Positions 8,123 to 15,951 of a DNA stretch of 64,000 bases are shown piece by piece. Source of the stretch: an uncultured Bacilli bacterium. GTDB taxonomy: Bacteria > Bacillota_I > Bacilli_A > RF39 > UBA660. The notes below the pieces were generated by a model, which was not told where the DNA came from, did no database searches, and was given only the letters and a program-made list of their open reading frames with translations. The first letter of the stretch is position 1, and each line of letters begins with the position of its first letter. The position numbers and the translations under genes are program-made. The DNA lies in NCBI GenBank assembly GCA_934100165.1, contig CAKOPN010000002.1, forward strand, positions 62,001 to 126,000. Reading direction: 5' to 3'.

Positions 8123-10441
8123 ATGATGGATAATAGTGAATTTTTTGAAAATTTAAAAGTAGTTAAAAGAAATGGTAAAAAAGTAGATTTTGAGGGGGCT
8201 AAAATAGCACTTGCAATTAAAAAAGGTTTCGATAATATAGTTGTTCCAGATGATGTTGAAGTAGAAACTGGTAAAGAATATACTGAAAAAGATATGCAAA
8301 AGGTATATCAATCAGTTATGAATAGAATTGCTAAAGAATATAAAGATGAGGAAAAAATTAAAATAGAAAATATTCAAGATTTGATAGAAGATGAACTTCA
8401 AAAAAAAGGATATTTAGATGTTTTTCATTCATTCAAGGATTATCGTGAAAGACGTAATCAATCAAGAGAGGCTTTCTTTGATGATAAGAAAAAACATAAA
8501 TTCTTAAAAACTTTGGAAGGTCTTGGACTTAAGAGTGCACATGAAGATGATACAAAAAGGGAAAATGCAAATGTAGATGGTGATACTGCTATGGGAACTA
8601 TGCTTCAATATGGTTCTACAGTATCTAAAGAATTTGCTAAATCATATTTGATGAAGAAAAAGTTCTCAGATGCTCATGATGATGGTGATATACATATTCA
8701 TGATTTGGATTTTATGCCAATGGGTACTACTACTTGTATGCAAATAGATTTGGAAAAGTTATTTAAAAATGGTTTTTCTACAGGTCATGGTCATTTAAGA
8801 CCTCCAAAAGATATTATGAGTTATTCAGCACTTGCAGCAATTGCAATTCAGTCTAACCAAAATGATCAGCATGGAGGACAAAGTATACCAGCATTTGATC
8901 ATTACTTAGCACCAGGTGTTCTTCAAACTTTTAGAAAGCAATTGAAACAAACAATCTCTGATTTACTTGATTTTTCTTGTTTTGATACATATGTAAATAT
9001 GGCTACTGTTGCTAAAGAAATAGATAAAATTGATACTATTGGGGTAAAAGTTGAATATTTCGATAGATTTATTAAAGATAATGAAATGTTACATAGATTA
9101 TTTGCTATGTCAATAGATAAAGCTTATAAGAAAACAAATAGAGTTACTTATCAAGCTATGGAAGCTTTTGTACATAATTTAAATACAATGCATTCTAGAG
9201 CAGGAGCACAAGTACCGTTTTCTTCAGTAAACTTTGGTACTGATACTTCACTTGAAGGTAGAATGGTAGTAGAAAATTATTTATTAGCTGTAGAAGCTGG
9301 ACTTGGACATGCTGAAACCCCAATATTCCCAATATCAATATTTAAAGTTAAAGAAGGCATTAACTATAATAAAGAAGATCCTAACTATGATTTATTTAAG
9401 TTAGCATGTAGGGTGTCTGCAAAAAGACTTTTCCCTAACTTCTCATTTATAGATTCACCATTCAATTTACAATATTATAAACCAGGAGATTTCAGTACTG
9501 AAGTTGGATATATGGGATGTAGAACAAGAGTTATGGGAAACCACGTTGATCCTGATAAAGCAATAACACCAGGAAGAGGTAATTTATCATTTACATCAAT
9601 TAACCTTCCAAGACTTGGTATTAAATATGGTATTGCTACTAAGCAAAGAGAAAAAGCTGATATGAAAGGCTTCTATGAAGCACTTGATGAACTTCTAGAA
9701 CTTGTAAAAGATCAATTACTAGAAAGATTTGAAGTACAATGTAATAAAAGAGTTTATAACTTTCCATTCCTTTTAGGACAAGGTGTATGGATAGATTCTG
9801 AAAAGTTAAAAAATACAGATAGACTTAGAAAAGTACTTAAACACGGTACATTAAGTATTGGATTTATTGGTCTTGCTGAATGCTTGAAAGCTCTTATTGG
9901 AGAACATCATGGTGAAAGTGACAAGGCTCAAAAACTTGGACTTGAAATTATTGGCCATATACGTCAAAAATGTGATGAGTATAGTGACAAATATAACTTG
10001 AACTTTACTTGCCTTGCTACTCCAGCAGAAGGACTTTCTGGTAGATTTGTAGCAATAGATAAAGCAATATATGGAAAAATAAAAGGTGTAACAGATAGAA
10101 GTTATTACACAAATTCATTCCATATACCAGTATATTTCCCTATTACAATAAAGAAAAAAATTACTTTGGAAGCTCCATACCATGCACTTACAAATGCTGG
10201 CCATATCTCTTATATAGAGCTTGATGGAGATACTTCTGAGAATGTAGAAGCATTTGAAAAAGTAATTAGAATAATGAAAGAAGCTGGTATTGGTTATGGC
10301 GCTGTTAACCATCCAGTAGATAGAGACCCTGTTTGTGGCTATGTTGGAATAATAAAAGATGTTTGCCCTAAGTGCGGAAGACGTGAGGGTGAAGGCGTTA
10401 GCTTAGAGAAAATTACATCATTAAAATGTGATTGTAGATAA
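8123..10441 (+). CDS. nrdD: Anaerobic (class III) ribonucleoside-triphosphate reductase, large part lacking the glycyl-radical loop
   Basis: The 772-residue protein carries an N-terminal ATP-cone (V-V-K-R-N-G-K from about residue 11 to 100) and the class III reductase barrel with active-site cysteines. It ends in a zinc ribbon formed by C-P-K-C and C-D-C, only two residues before the stop. In ordinary NrdD the glycyl-radical loop (R-V-x-G-Y) follows this zinc site in the same chain; here it is absent and is encoded by the next gene. Two in-frame TAA codons and a new ribosome-binding site separate the parts. AAGGAG precedes the ATG. The enzyme reduces ribonucleoside triphosphates to dNTPs in anaerobic conditions. 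Confidence 0.92.
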   Translation: MMDNSEFFENLKVVKRNGKKVDFEGAKIALAIKKGFDNIVVPDDVEVETGKEYTEKDMQKVYQSVMNRIAKEYKDEEKIKIENIQDLIEDELQKKGYLDVFHSFKDYRERRNQSREAFFDDKKKHKFLKTLEGLGLKSAHEDDTKRENANVDGDTAMGTMLQYGSTVSKEFAKSYLMKKKFSDAHDDGDIHIHDLDFMPMGTTTCMQIDLEKLFKNGFSTGHGHLRPPKDIMSYSALAAIAIQSNQNDQHGGQSIPAFDHYLAPGVLQTFRKQLKQTISDLLDFSCFDTYVNMATVAKEIDKIDTIGVKVEYFDRFIKDNEMLHRLFAMSIDKAYKKTNRVTYQAMEAFVHNLNTMHSRAGAQVPFSSVNFGTDTSLEGRMVVENYLLAVEAGLGHAETPIFPISIFKVKEGINYNKEDPNYDLFKLACRVSAKRLFPNFSFIDSPFNLQYYKPGDFSTEVGYMGCRTRVMGNHVDPDKAITPGRGNLSFTSINLPRLGIKYGIATKQREKADMKGFYEALDELLELVKDQLLERFEVQCNKRVYNFPFLLGQGVWIDSEKLKNTDRLRKVLKHGTLSIGFIGLAECLKALIGEHHGESDKAQKLGLEIIGHIRQKCDEYSDKYNLNFTCLATPAEGLSGRFVAIDKAIYGKIKGVTDRSYYTNSFHIPVYFPITIKKKITLEAPYHALTNAGHISYIELDGDTSENVEAFEKVIRIMKEAGIGYGAVNHPVDRDPVCGYVGIIKDVCPKCGRREGEGVSLEKITSLKCDCR

Positions 10442-10462
10442 AAAGGAAAGAGGTAAAATATA

Positions 10463-10633
10463 ATGAAAAAAGAATTAGAGTTTGATACTAATGCAAAGGA
10501 GAAAAAAACAGTAGGGGAAGGACAAGGATTCGAAAGAATTAGAAGAATAACAGGATATCTTGTTGGAACAGTAGATAGATTTAATAATGGTAAACGTGCT
10601 GAAGAGCATGATAGAGTAAAACACTCTTTCTAG
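10463..10633 (+). CDS. Stand-alone glycyl-radical domain of class III ribonucleotide reductase
   Basis: This 56-residue protein has the ribosome-binding site AAAGAGG eleven bases before its ATG. After a charged 23-residue N-terminus it reads R-I-R-R-I-T-G-Y-L, followed by a conserved-looking F-N-N-G-K-R-A-E-E and R-V-K-H. These are the hallmarks of the NrdD C-terminal glycyl-radical loop, with Gly31 the predicted radical site. It lies between nrdD and nrdG in the same operon and the same frame phase as nrdD, but behind two stop codons. It presumably inserts into the NrdD barrel as a separate chain and receives the radical from NrdG, in the way the GrcA spare part completes pyruvate formate-lyase. 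The complex is inferred. Confidence 0.88.
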   Translation: MKKELEFDTNAKEKKTVGEGQGFERIRRITGYLVGTVDRFNNGKRAEEHDRVKHSF

Positions 10634-10643
10634 AAGTTTGATT

Positions 10644-11195
10644 ATGTTCATACGACTAGCAAGTGATTTACAAGAAAACAGTATCGTTGATGGAGAAGGT
10701 ATAAGGGCAGTTATTTGGACACAGGGCTGCCCTCATAACTGTCCAGGATGTCATAATCCAGAAACTCATGATTATAATGGAGGCTTTCTTAAAGGCATTT
10801 CTGAGCTTGAAAAAGAGATAGATGCTTTAGATAGTGAAGTTGGTGTTACTTTTTCAGGAGGTGATCCTTTTGTACAACCAAAAGAATGTGCTGAAATTGC
10901 TCATTACTGTCATAGCATTGGCCTTAATGTTTGGTGTTATACTGGTTACACCTATGAGGCTTTGCTTAAAAAAAGTGAAAAGCATAAGGAAGTCATGGAT
11001 TTCTTAAAAGAGATTGACATTTTGGTTGACGGTAGGTTCCTTATAAAGAGAAAAAGCTATACTGTAAAGTTTAGGGGTTCTAGTAATCAAAGACTAATTG
11101 ATGTTAAGAAGTCTTTGAAGTCAGGGAATACTGTGATATATGATTTAGATAAAAGCAACAAGAGAATGTTTTATAATAGAGACGTCTATATATGA
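10644..11195 (+). CDS. nrdG: Anaerobic ribonucleotide reductase activating protein (radical SAM)
   Basis: The 183-residue protein carries the radical-SAM cluster motif C-P-H-N-C-P-G-C (CX3CX2C) near residue 30 and the G-G-D-P SAM-binding segment (F-S-G-G-D-P-F). It uses SAM and a [4Fe-4S] cluster to generate the glycyl radical on the reductase. ATG 10644 is chosen over TTG 10638. There is no strong ribosome-binding site, and the start lies 10 bp after the small glycyl-radical gene, so translational coupling is likely. Its terminator hairpin overlaps the stop codon. Confidence 0.93.
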   Translation: MFIRLASDLQENSIVDGEGIRAVIWTQGCPHNCPGCHNPETHDYNGGFLKGISELEKEIDALDSEVGVTFSGGDPFVQPKECAEIAHYCHSIGLNVWCYTGYTYEALLKKSEKHKEVMDFLKEIDILVDGRFLIKRKSYTVKFRGSSNQRLIDVKKSLKSGNTVIYDLDKSNKRMFYNRDVYI

Positions 11196-11206
11196 TGTCT
11201 TTTTTG
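11180..11206 (+). terminator. Rho-independent terminator after nrdG
   Basis: The stem AGACGTC/GATGTCT (one G-U pair) is followed by a T-run and overlaps the nrdG stop codon. Confidence 0.75.
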
Positions 11207-11218
11207 TTTACACTTAAA

Positions 11219-11248
11219 TTGACTTGTTTTTCTTTAATATGCTATACT
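11219..11248 (+). promoter_or_regulatory. Sigma-A promoter of second WXG100 locus
   Basis: TTGACT (11219-11224), 18-bp spacer, extended -10 TGcTATACT (11240-11248). Confidence 0.75.
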
Positions 11249-11281
11249 CTTATATAGAATAGATGGTAGGTGAAGCGTGTT

Positions 11282-12712
11282 ATGGAAGAAAATCAAAAAA
11301 CATTTAATCAAGGTGATTATATCATTTATGATAATAAACTTTATTGCGTTGGGCATACGTATAGTGGTTCATTTGTAAATGATTATACTCCTAGTGTTGG
11401 GTTACGTCCTGTTAAGGATGATGGTAGCCTTGGAAATGAGAATAAAAATGTTTCTTTACCAAATAGTTATTTAGTTAAAGTTTCTGCTGAAGAAGCTGCA
11501 AATTATTTAAGTAATCCTTCTGGTTATCAAAATGCAGTTTCTAATGAGAGTGGTTCGAATGCCCAGTCAGAAGATTCTACTTCTGATACTTCTACTTCTG
11601 ATACTTCTACTTCAAATTCTGCAACTTCAGTTAGTAATGGTGAGATTGAAGATGCTAACAATCATCAAGATGTTTCTCAAATACCGTACGATGAAGCTAT
11701 TGGAGTTGTTGGAGACTTTGATGGTCTTATTTCTGCTTTTAGTGGTATTCCTAAAGTGTCTACTAATCCTGGATTTATGAAATTAAAAGAAGCAGGACTT
11801 GAGGCTGGATTTTCAGAAAAATTTGATGGAGATGTTGAAGATATTATATCAAGTGCTCAGTCACTTAGTAGTGCGTTACGAGCTCAAATAGAAGAGTGTA
11901 AAGTGGCCGATTTGGAAACAGAAAAAAGTATTCCAGATAAAAGAAATGGTTCAAGTTCTAGAGGTAGCAGTAACAGTACCTCAACAAATCTTGTTGATAA
12001 TGCTGATAAACAACTTGATGCATATGAAAATATGTCAATGAGCGATTTAAAAGAAGTACTCTCAACTCTTGTTTCTACTGCTAGTGCATGTGGTGCTGAC
12101 TTGACTGCTTTAATAAATGATTCAAAATATTCTGACAAAATAAAAGAAGCACTTTTAAATAATGTTAATATAAATAAGGATTTAAAAGAATTGTATGAAG
12201 TAGCTGATCCTAATGTTACTCAAAAACTTTTAAATAGTATTGTTAATGGTTCTCAGGAAAAAGTTGTTGGTTTAAATACTGAAACTATATTAGCGATGAA
12301 AAAATATTTATCAATGATAGCTAATGATAATGGAATTACTTTCGATGAACTTATTGGTAATCAAGAATACTCTGAAAAAGTTAAAGCAGCTTTAAAAGAT
12401 TTCGGCGCTGTTTCTAGTTATGTTTCTCAAATAAAAGAAGAAAATCTTCAAGAATCTTTTGGAAATGTTTATGATGGTAACAATGTAGGAGATCAAAACG
12501 CCGGTGTTATCAATTCTATAAGATCTTACATTTCAGCTGTATCTGATAATAATAATGTTCCTTCAGAAGAATTACTATTTAATAAAAATAATAATGATCT
12601 TTTGAATAGCAGTATCAACAATTTATGTAAAAGTTCTATTTATGCAGATACTATTTCTTATTGTAATTCTTCTAATATTTTAGGAATTTTAAATACATTG
12701 TTAAAAAAATGA
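11282..12712 (+). CDS. Ser/Thr-rich protein of WXG100 locus, unknown function
   Basis: ATG 11282 is chosen because AGGTGAAG lies 8 bases upstream and partly overlaps the GTG at 11270. The 476-residue protein has a small N-terminal globular segment (about 1-75), a Ser/Thr/Asp linker with the unit STSDT repeated near residues 95-110, a helical region, another Ser-rich linker near 220-235 and an Asn-rich helical C-terminal half. No signal peptide or membrane helix is visible. It opens a probable four-gene unit with two WXG100-like genes and a repeat protein, which suggests a type VII substrate or chaperone-like partner. The family is not recognised. Confidence 0.55.
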   Translation: MEENQKTFNQGDYIIYDNKLYCVGHTYSGSFVNDYTPSVGLRPVKDDGSLGNENKNVSLPNSYLVKVSAEEAANYLSNPSGYQNAVSNESGSNAQSEDSTSDTSTSDTSTSNSATSVSNGEIEDANNHQDVSQIPYDEAIGVVGDFDGLISAFSGIPKVSTNPGFMKLKEAGLEAGFSEKFDGDVEDIISSAQSLSSALRAQIEECKVADLETEKSIPDKRNGSSSRGSSNSTSTNLVDNADKQLDAYENMSMSDLKEVLSTLVSTASACGADLTALINDSKYSDKIKEALLNNVNINKDLKELYEVADPNVTQKLLNSIVNGSQEKVVGLNTETILAMKKYLSMIANDNGITFDELIGNQEYSEKVKAALKDFGAVSSYVSQIKEENLQESFGNVYDGNNVGDQNAGVINSIRSYISAVSDNNNVPSEELLFNKNNNDLLNSSINNLCKSSIYADTISYCNSSNILGILNTLLKK

Positions 12713-12735
12713 TATAAAAAGAGGTGAAATATAAT

Positions 12736-13068
12736 ATGGGAAGATTTAATGGAGTTAACTGGGCTAGGTTACATTCGTTAGGAAATAAAACTTCAGATAA
12801 CGCTGGTAGACTAGAAGAGTCTCGCAAGAAGCTTCAGGAACTTTTTAGTAGTACTTCTTCTTGTTGGATAGGTGTTGATGCAAATGCTTTTAGAAATAAT
12901 GCTAATCGTTATTTTGAAAATATGAAAGAAGATGTTTATTATCTACAAGAATGGAGTAATTTTTATACCAAAGCAGCTTCTGTATATTCTGATAGCGTCC
13001 GAACGGCTGCTAATATGATTAGACAAAGTACTATGGATTTAGAAGATTCGAAAGGTAGTGATATATAA
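12736..13068 (+). CDS. WXG100-like protein
   Basis: The 110-residue helical protein has the turn C-W-I-G near residue 40, flanked by two long amphipathic helices. GAGGTG precedes the chosen ATG; the upstream GTG at 12724 is part of that ribosome-binding site. The stop TAA is separated by one base from the start of the next gene, which also codes a W-I-G hairpin protein, so the two probably form a heterodimer. The gene lies in the second type VII-related locus, between the 480-codon gene and the repeat protein. Confidence 0.75.
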   Translation: MGRFNGVNWARLHSLGNKTSDNAGRLEESRKKLQELFSSTSSCWIGVDANAFRNNANRYFENMKEDVYYLQEWSNFYTKAASVYSDSVRTAANMIRQSTMDLEDSKGSDI

Positions 13069-13069
13069 T

Positions 13070-13384
13070 ATGAATTCTGGTGTATATGTTAACTATGATG
13101 AATTATCTTCAATAATTGAAATGCTTAAGTCCGAAAGACAAAATCTTAATAGCATTTTTACCGATATTAAGAATGATTCAAATGGCATGAGTAGATATTG
13201 GATTGGTAATACCGCTAATCATGCAACTCAAAATATGAAGGACTTTACTGATTCATTTGACTTAATTTGTGAACAGGTTGATAAGTATATTAAATATCTT
13301 GAAACGGTAGCACAAGCTTATAAAACTTATGATGATTCAGTTGAAAGAAAAATGCAGGAAAATTCTTCTGTTTCTGCTATTTAA
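13070..13384 (+). CDS. WXG100-like protein
   Basis: The 104-residue helical-hairpin protein has the turn Y-W-I-G near residue 45 and begins at ATG 13070, one base after the previous stop. An upstream GTG in the same frame (13058) is less likely. The C-terminal helix includes Y-K-T-Y-D-D, which contains a loose Y-rich export-like segment. It is probably the dimer partner of the preceding protein. Confidence 0.75.
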   Translation: MNSGVYVNYDELSSIIEMLKSERQNLNSIFTDIKNDSNGMSRYWIGNTANHATQNMKDFTDSFDLICEQVDKYIKYLETVAQAYKTYDDSVERKMQENSSVSAI

Positions 13385-13398
13385 AAGGAGGTAATTTT

Positions 13399-15222
13399 AT
13401 GTTTAACTTAGCATATGCTACTGATTTGGAAGAAATGTATAACAAGATAAAAGATATAGATACTGGTAGTTTTGCAACACTGTCAAGTGAGTTAGAAACT
13501 CATATTGTTAACTTTGATGATAATATGGGTTCTTTGTTTGAATCAGCAAATTCTTCTTGGGCTTGTGCTACTAAAGATTCTGCTAATAATAGTGTAGCTA
13601 CTATTAAAGATTCTCTTAAAGCTATAAAGCCAAGTGCTATACTTGTAGGTGGGGTTGGTCCTCTTGTTCAAAGTACAATTGATAATATTAGTGAATATAT
13701 GAAAGCATATCAAAATTATATTCAAGTAAAAAATTCTAAACCAAGCGAAACAATTCGAGATGTTGATGTTAAAGGGAACCCAGTTAGAAAGGCAAATCCG
13801 GCTTATGCTACTTGGAAAGATGCAACATTTCCTAATGCTTACCACAATGCTTCTAATTTAGAAAGTAAATCTCGTGCTAGTTTAAAAAATATTACTGCTT
13901 ATTTGTCTGGGCAAGAGGTTTCTGACGCAACAATATCATCTGTTTCTCTTGGTGAAGGTCAATTTATGGTTACAATAGAAGAGACACTTCCAGATGGCAA
14001 TGTAAAAAGAGGCTATAAGGTACAAGATGCAGAAGGTAATTTATTGAAAGAAATATATAATATAACTAATGAAAATAATATCATTATCCAAAGTAGTATC
14101 GTTACCTATGATAGAGAAAAAAATACTAGAAGTGAAGAATATACTTTATATTACTCTAATGGAGATGCTGTTAGTGGTACAAAGTGGTACGATCAATTGT
14201 CACGTGTTGTTAGTGATATTTATACTGATACTAATGGTAACAAGCATACGTTGACAAGTCAATATGTCTCTGATACAGAAGAAATTTTTTCCGTTGAGGA
14301 AAAAATTGAAAGTATGATGAATGGTAAAAAAGTTATAACAGAAAATAATACACCTTATTATAATGGAAGTGCAGGCGATACTGAATACACTGTCTATTAT
14401 GATGATAAACCTGATAAACCTATTCAGACTGGTACTATTTGGTGCGATAAAGGTGATATTAAACGTGATGATTATGTTTTGTATGACGCTGATGGTAATT
14501 CTATTGGTGATGGAGAAAAATCGTATAACTCAAACGGTACACTAGCACAGGAAGAATACCATTTATATACTGAAAAAAGAGATGGTACTATTACGTATGC
14601 CGAAGATGGAACAAAAATTGATCATTATACACAAAAAAATTTCAATGATGGCAGTGTTGATGAAGGTACTATTTCATATGACTCTAGTGGTAATGCAAGA
14701 GAAAATAAATATGAAATAAAATACAAAAATGGAGATACAAAAAGTGGAACTATTTTCTTCGAGGAAGATGGAACAAAGAAAGATGAATATACTTCTTATG
14801 CTGCTGGTTCAAATACTACTCAAAAAGGAACGTATAGTTATGATTCAGCAGGTGAGCTTGTATCTAATGAATATATTTTAAACCCTGATAGTAGTCATGA
14901 GGTTACAATAAAAGAAACGTACGATGGTAATACTACAACAAGAGAAACAACGCAAAAAATAATTGGTGATGCAACTAGTACTGTTGTGTCATCTACTACA
15001 TATGGTGATGATGGTAACAGTATTTTACATAAAACAGTGACTGATACAACTGTAAGTGCTGATGGCACAACAACAACGGTTGTTGGTTCTGAGGAAGGTT
15101 ACAATGAAGAAGGAAGACATTTTATAACTAATACTGATGCTCAGGGAGTTGCTACAACAAGAGTACAAAACGATGATGGTTCATATTCGATAGTGTCAAA
15201 TGAAACATCTTCAGAAAAGTAA
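13399..15222 (+). CDS. Putative type VII substrate: WXG-like head plus beta-repeat (MORN/YD-like) body
   Basis: AAGGAGG precedes the ATG. Of 607 residues, about 1-110 are helical, with a W turn (S-S-W-A-C at 52-56) like an LXG/WXG targeting domain. Residues 110-235 are a linker. From about 245 on, the chain is made of Tyr/Gly/Asp-rich beta repeats of the kind G-T-x-x-Y-D-x-x-G, clearest at 345, 372, 396, 423, 450 and 477, with a strict 27-residue period apart from one 24-residue unit. The final 100 residues are Thr-rich. The repeats recall toxin-component YD or MORN repeats, which form extended or wrapped beta structures. No catalytic toxin domain is visible at the end. It closes the second WXG100 locus. 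Confidence 0.6.
   Translation: MFNLAYATDLEEMYNKIKDIDTGSFATLSSELETHIVNFDDNMGSLFESANSSWACATKDSANNSVATIKDSLKAIKPSAILVGGVGPLVQSTIDNISEYMKAYQNYIQVKNSKPSETIRDVDVKGNPVRKANPAYATWKDATFPNAYHNASNLESKSRASLKNITAYLSGQEVSDATISSVSLGEGQFMVTIEETLPDGNVKRGYKVQDAEGNLLKEIYNITNENNIIIQSSIVTYDREKNTRSEEYTLYYSNGDAVSGTKWYDQLSRVVSDIYTDTNGNKHTLTSQYVSDTEEIFSVEEKIESMMNGKKVITENNTPYYNGSAGDTEYTVYYDDKPDKPIQTGTIWCDKGDIKRDDYVLYDADGNSIGDGEKSYNSNGTLAQEEYHLYTEKRDGTITYAEDGTKIDHYTQKNFNDGSVDEGTISYDSSGNARENKYEIKYKNGDTKSGTIFFEEDGTKKDEYTSYAAGSNTTQKGTYSYDSAGELVSNEYILNPDSSHEVTIKETYDGNTTTRETTQKIIGDATSTVVSSTTYGDDGNSILHKTVTDTTVSADGTTTTVVGSEEGYNEEGRHFITNTDAQGVATTRVQNDDGSYSIVSNETSSEK
14431..14907 (+). repeat. Six protein repeats of about 27 codons
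   Basis: Repeat starts (G-T/G-E) fall at codons 345, 372, 396, 423, 450 and 477 of the 13399 gene, with spacings 27, 24, 27, 27, 27. The consensus is G-T-x-x-[YF]-[DE]-x-x-G-[TN]-x-x-x-[DE]-x-Y. The DNA copies are diverged, so the repeat is old or under protein-level selection. Confidence 0.75.
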
Positions 15223-15294
15223 GTTAGTATAAGTTTTGCTAGTTAATAGTGATAAAATGTCTAGGACTTAAATGGTGAAAGGAAAAAGTTGTAA

Positions 15295-15903
15295 ATGAAA
15301 AATGAAAGACAGTTAGTTTTATTCTTAAAAAAAGGGAATGAGTTTAATCCTACTAATTTAGCATCATCTATTTATAATAAATTTAATCAATTAGGTGATC
15401 CTATAATTTTACAACCAAATCAAAATGATCCTAATCAACCACTTATAATATTTAATCGTGGTGTATTTGGACTAAATATAAATCACAATGATATTTCTTT
15501 TGTTATGTATGAAGAAAATTATAAAAAATATTTTGATTTAGTTATTGAAATTATGTCATTTCTAGAAGATGAAGATTTAAATTTTGTTAGAATGGGATAT
15601 ATTTCAACATTCCTTAGTGACGAAAAGACAAGAGAAAAATTTAAAAACAATATGTTTAAAGATCCAGAAATAATGGAAAATGATTTTCAATTATCATGGT
15701 ATTCAAAAGAGCATATTGATTCTGTACTTGTTAATGTATGGGAGAAACATTTGACAGATTTTTACAACAAAGTTGACTTTGTTTCAATATTTGATATAAA
15801 TACACCATTAGACGAAGAGTATAATATTACAAGTTCGTTTGTTGATAATTTCTTAAAAAAATGTGATAAATTTGTTGAATCTAGACTTAATGATAGATTA
15901 TAA
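15295..15903 (+). CDS. Hypothetical protein, unrecognised
   Basis: The 202-residue soluble protein has no signal peptide or membrane segment. The N-terminal half looks alternately beta and alpha, with a P-N-Q-N-D-P-N-Q loop, and the C-terminal half is acidic and helical. It lies 72 bp after the repeat protein and before a terminator, so it may be the last gene of the second WXG100 locus or a single gene. An immunity role for the preceding protein is conceivable from position alone; the sequence gives no support for or against it. Confidence 0.5.
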   Translation: MKNERQLVLFLKKGNEFNPTNLASSIYNKFNQLGDPIILQPNQNDPNQPLIIFNRGVFGLNINHNDISFVMYEENYKKYFDLVIEIMSFLEDEDLNFVRMGYISTFLSDEKTREKFKNNMFKDPEIMENDFQLSWYSKEHIDSVLVNVWEKHLTDFYNKVDFVSIFDINTPLDEEYNITSSFVDNFLKKCDKFVESRLNDRL

Positions 15904-15906
15904 TTG

Positions 15907-15938
15907 AAGTTGTTAATTTACTTAACAACTTTTTATTT
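15907..15938 (+). terminator. Rho-independent terminator upstream of dnaB
   Basis: The stem AAGTTGTTAA/TTAACAACTT with a 5-base loop and T-rich tail lies immediately before the dnaB ribosome-binding site. Confidence 0.85.
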
Positions 15939-15951
15939 TGGGGGTGTGTCT

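Noticed and set aside
10439..10465. Split nrdD as a simple frameshift or sequencing error
   Set aside because: The two parts are in the same frame, separated by two stop codons, with a proper Shine-Dalgarno and a non-homologous 23-residue N-terminus on the small protein. A single error cannot explain this.
13399..15222. Polymorphic toxin with a C-terminal nuclease or ADP-ribosyltransferase domain
   Set aside because: The C-terminus is Thr-rich low-complexity sequence without catalytic motifs, and the downstream gene gives no sign of being an immunity protein.
15904..15951. Extension of dnaB to TTG 15904
   Set aside because: This would place a rho-independent terminator inside the coding region; ATG 15952 has a strong Shine-Dalgarno and matches the family start.
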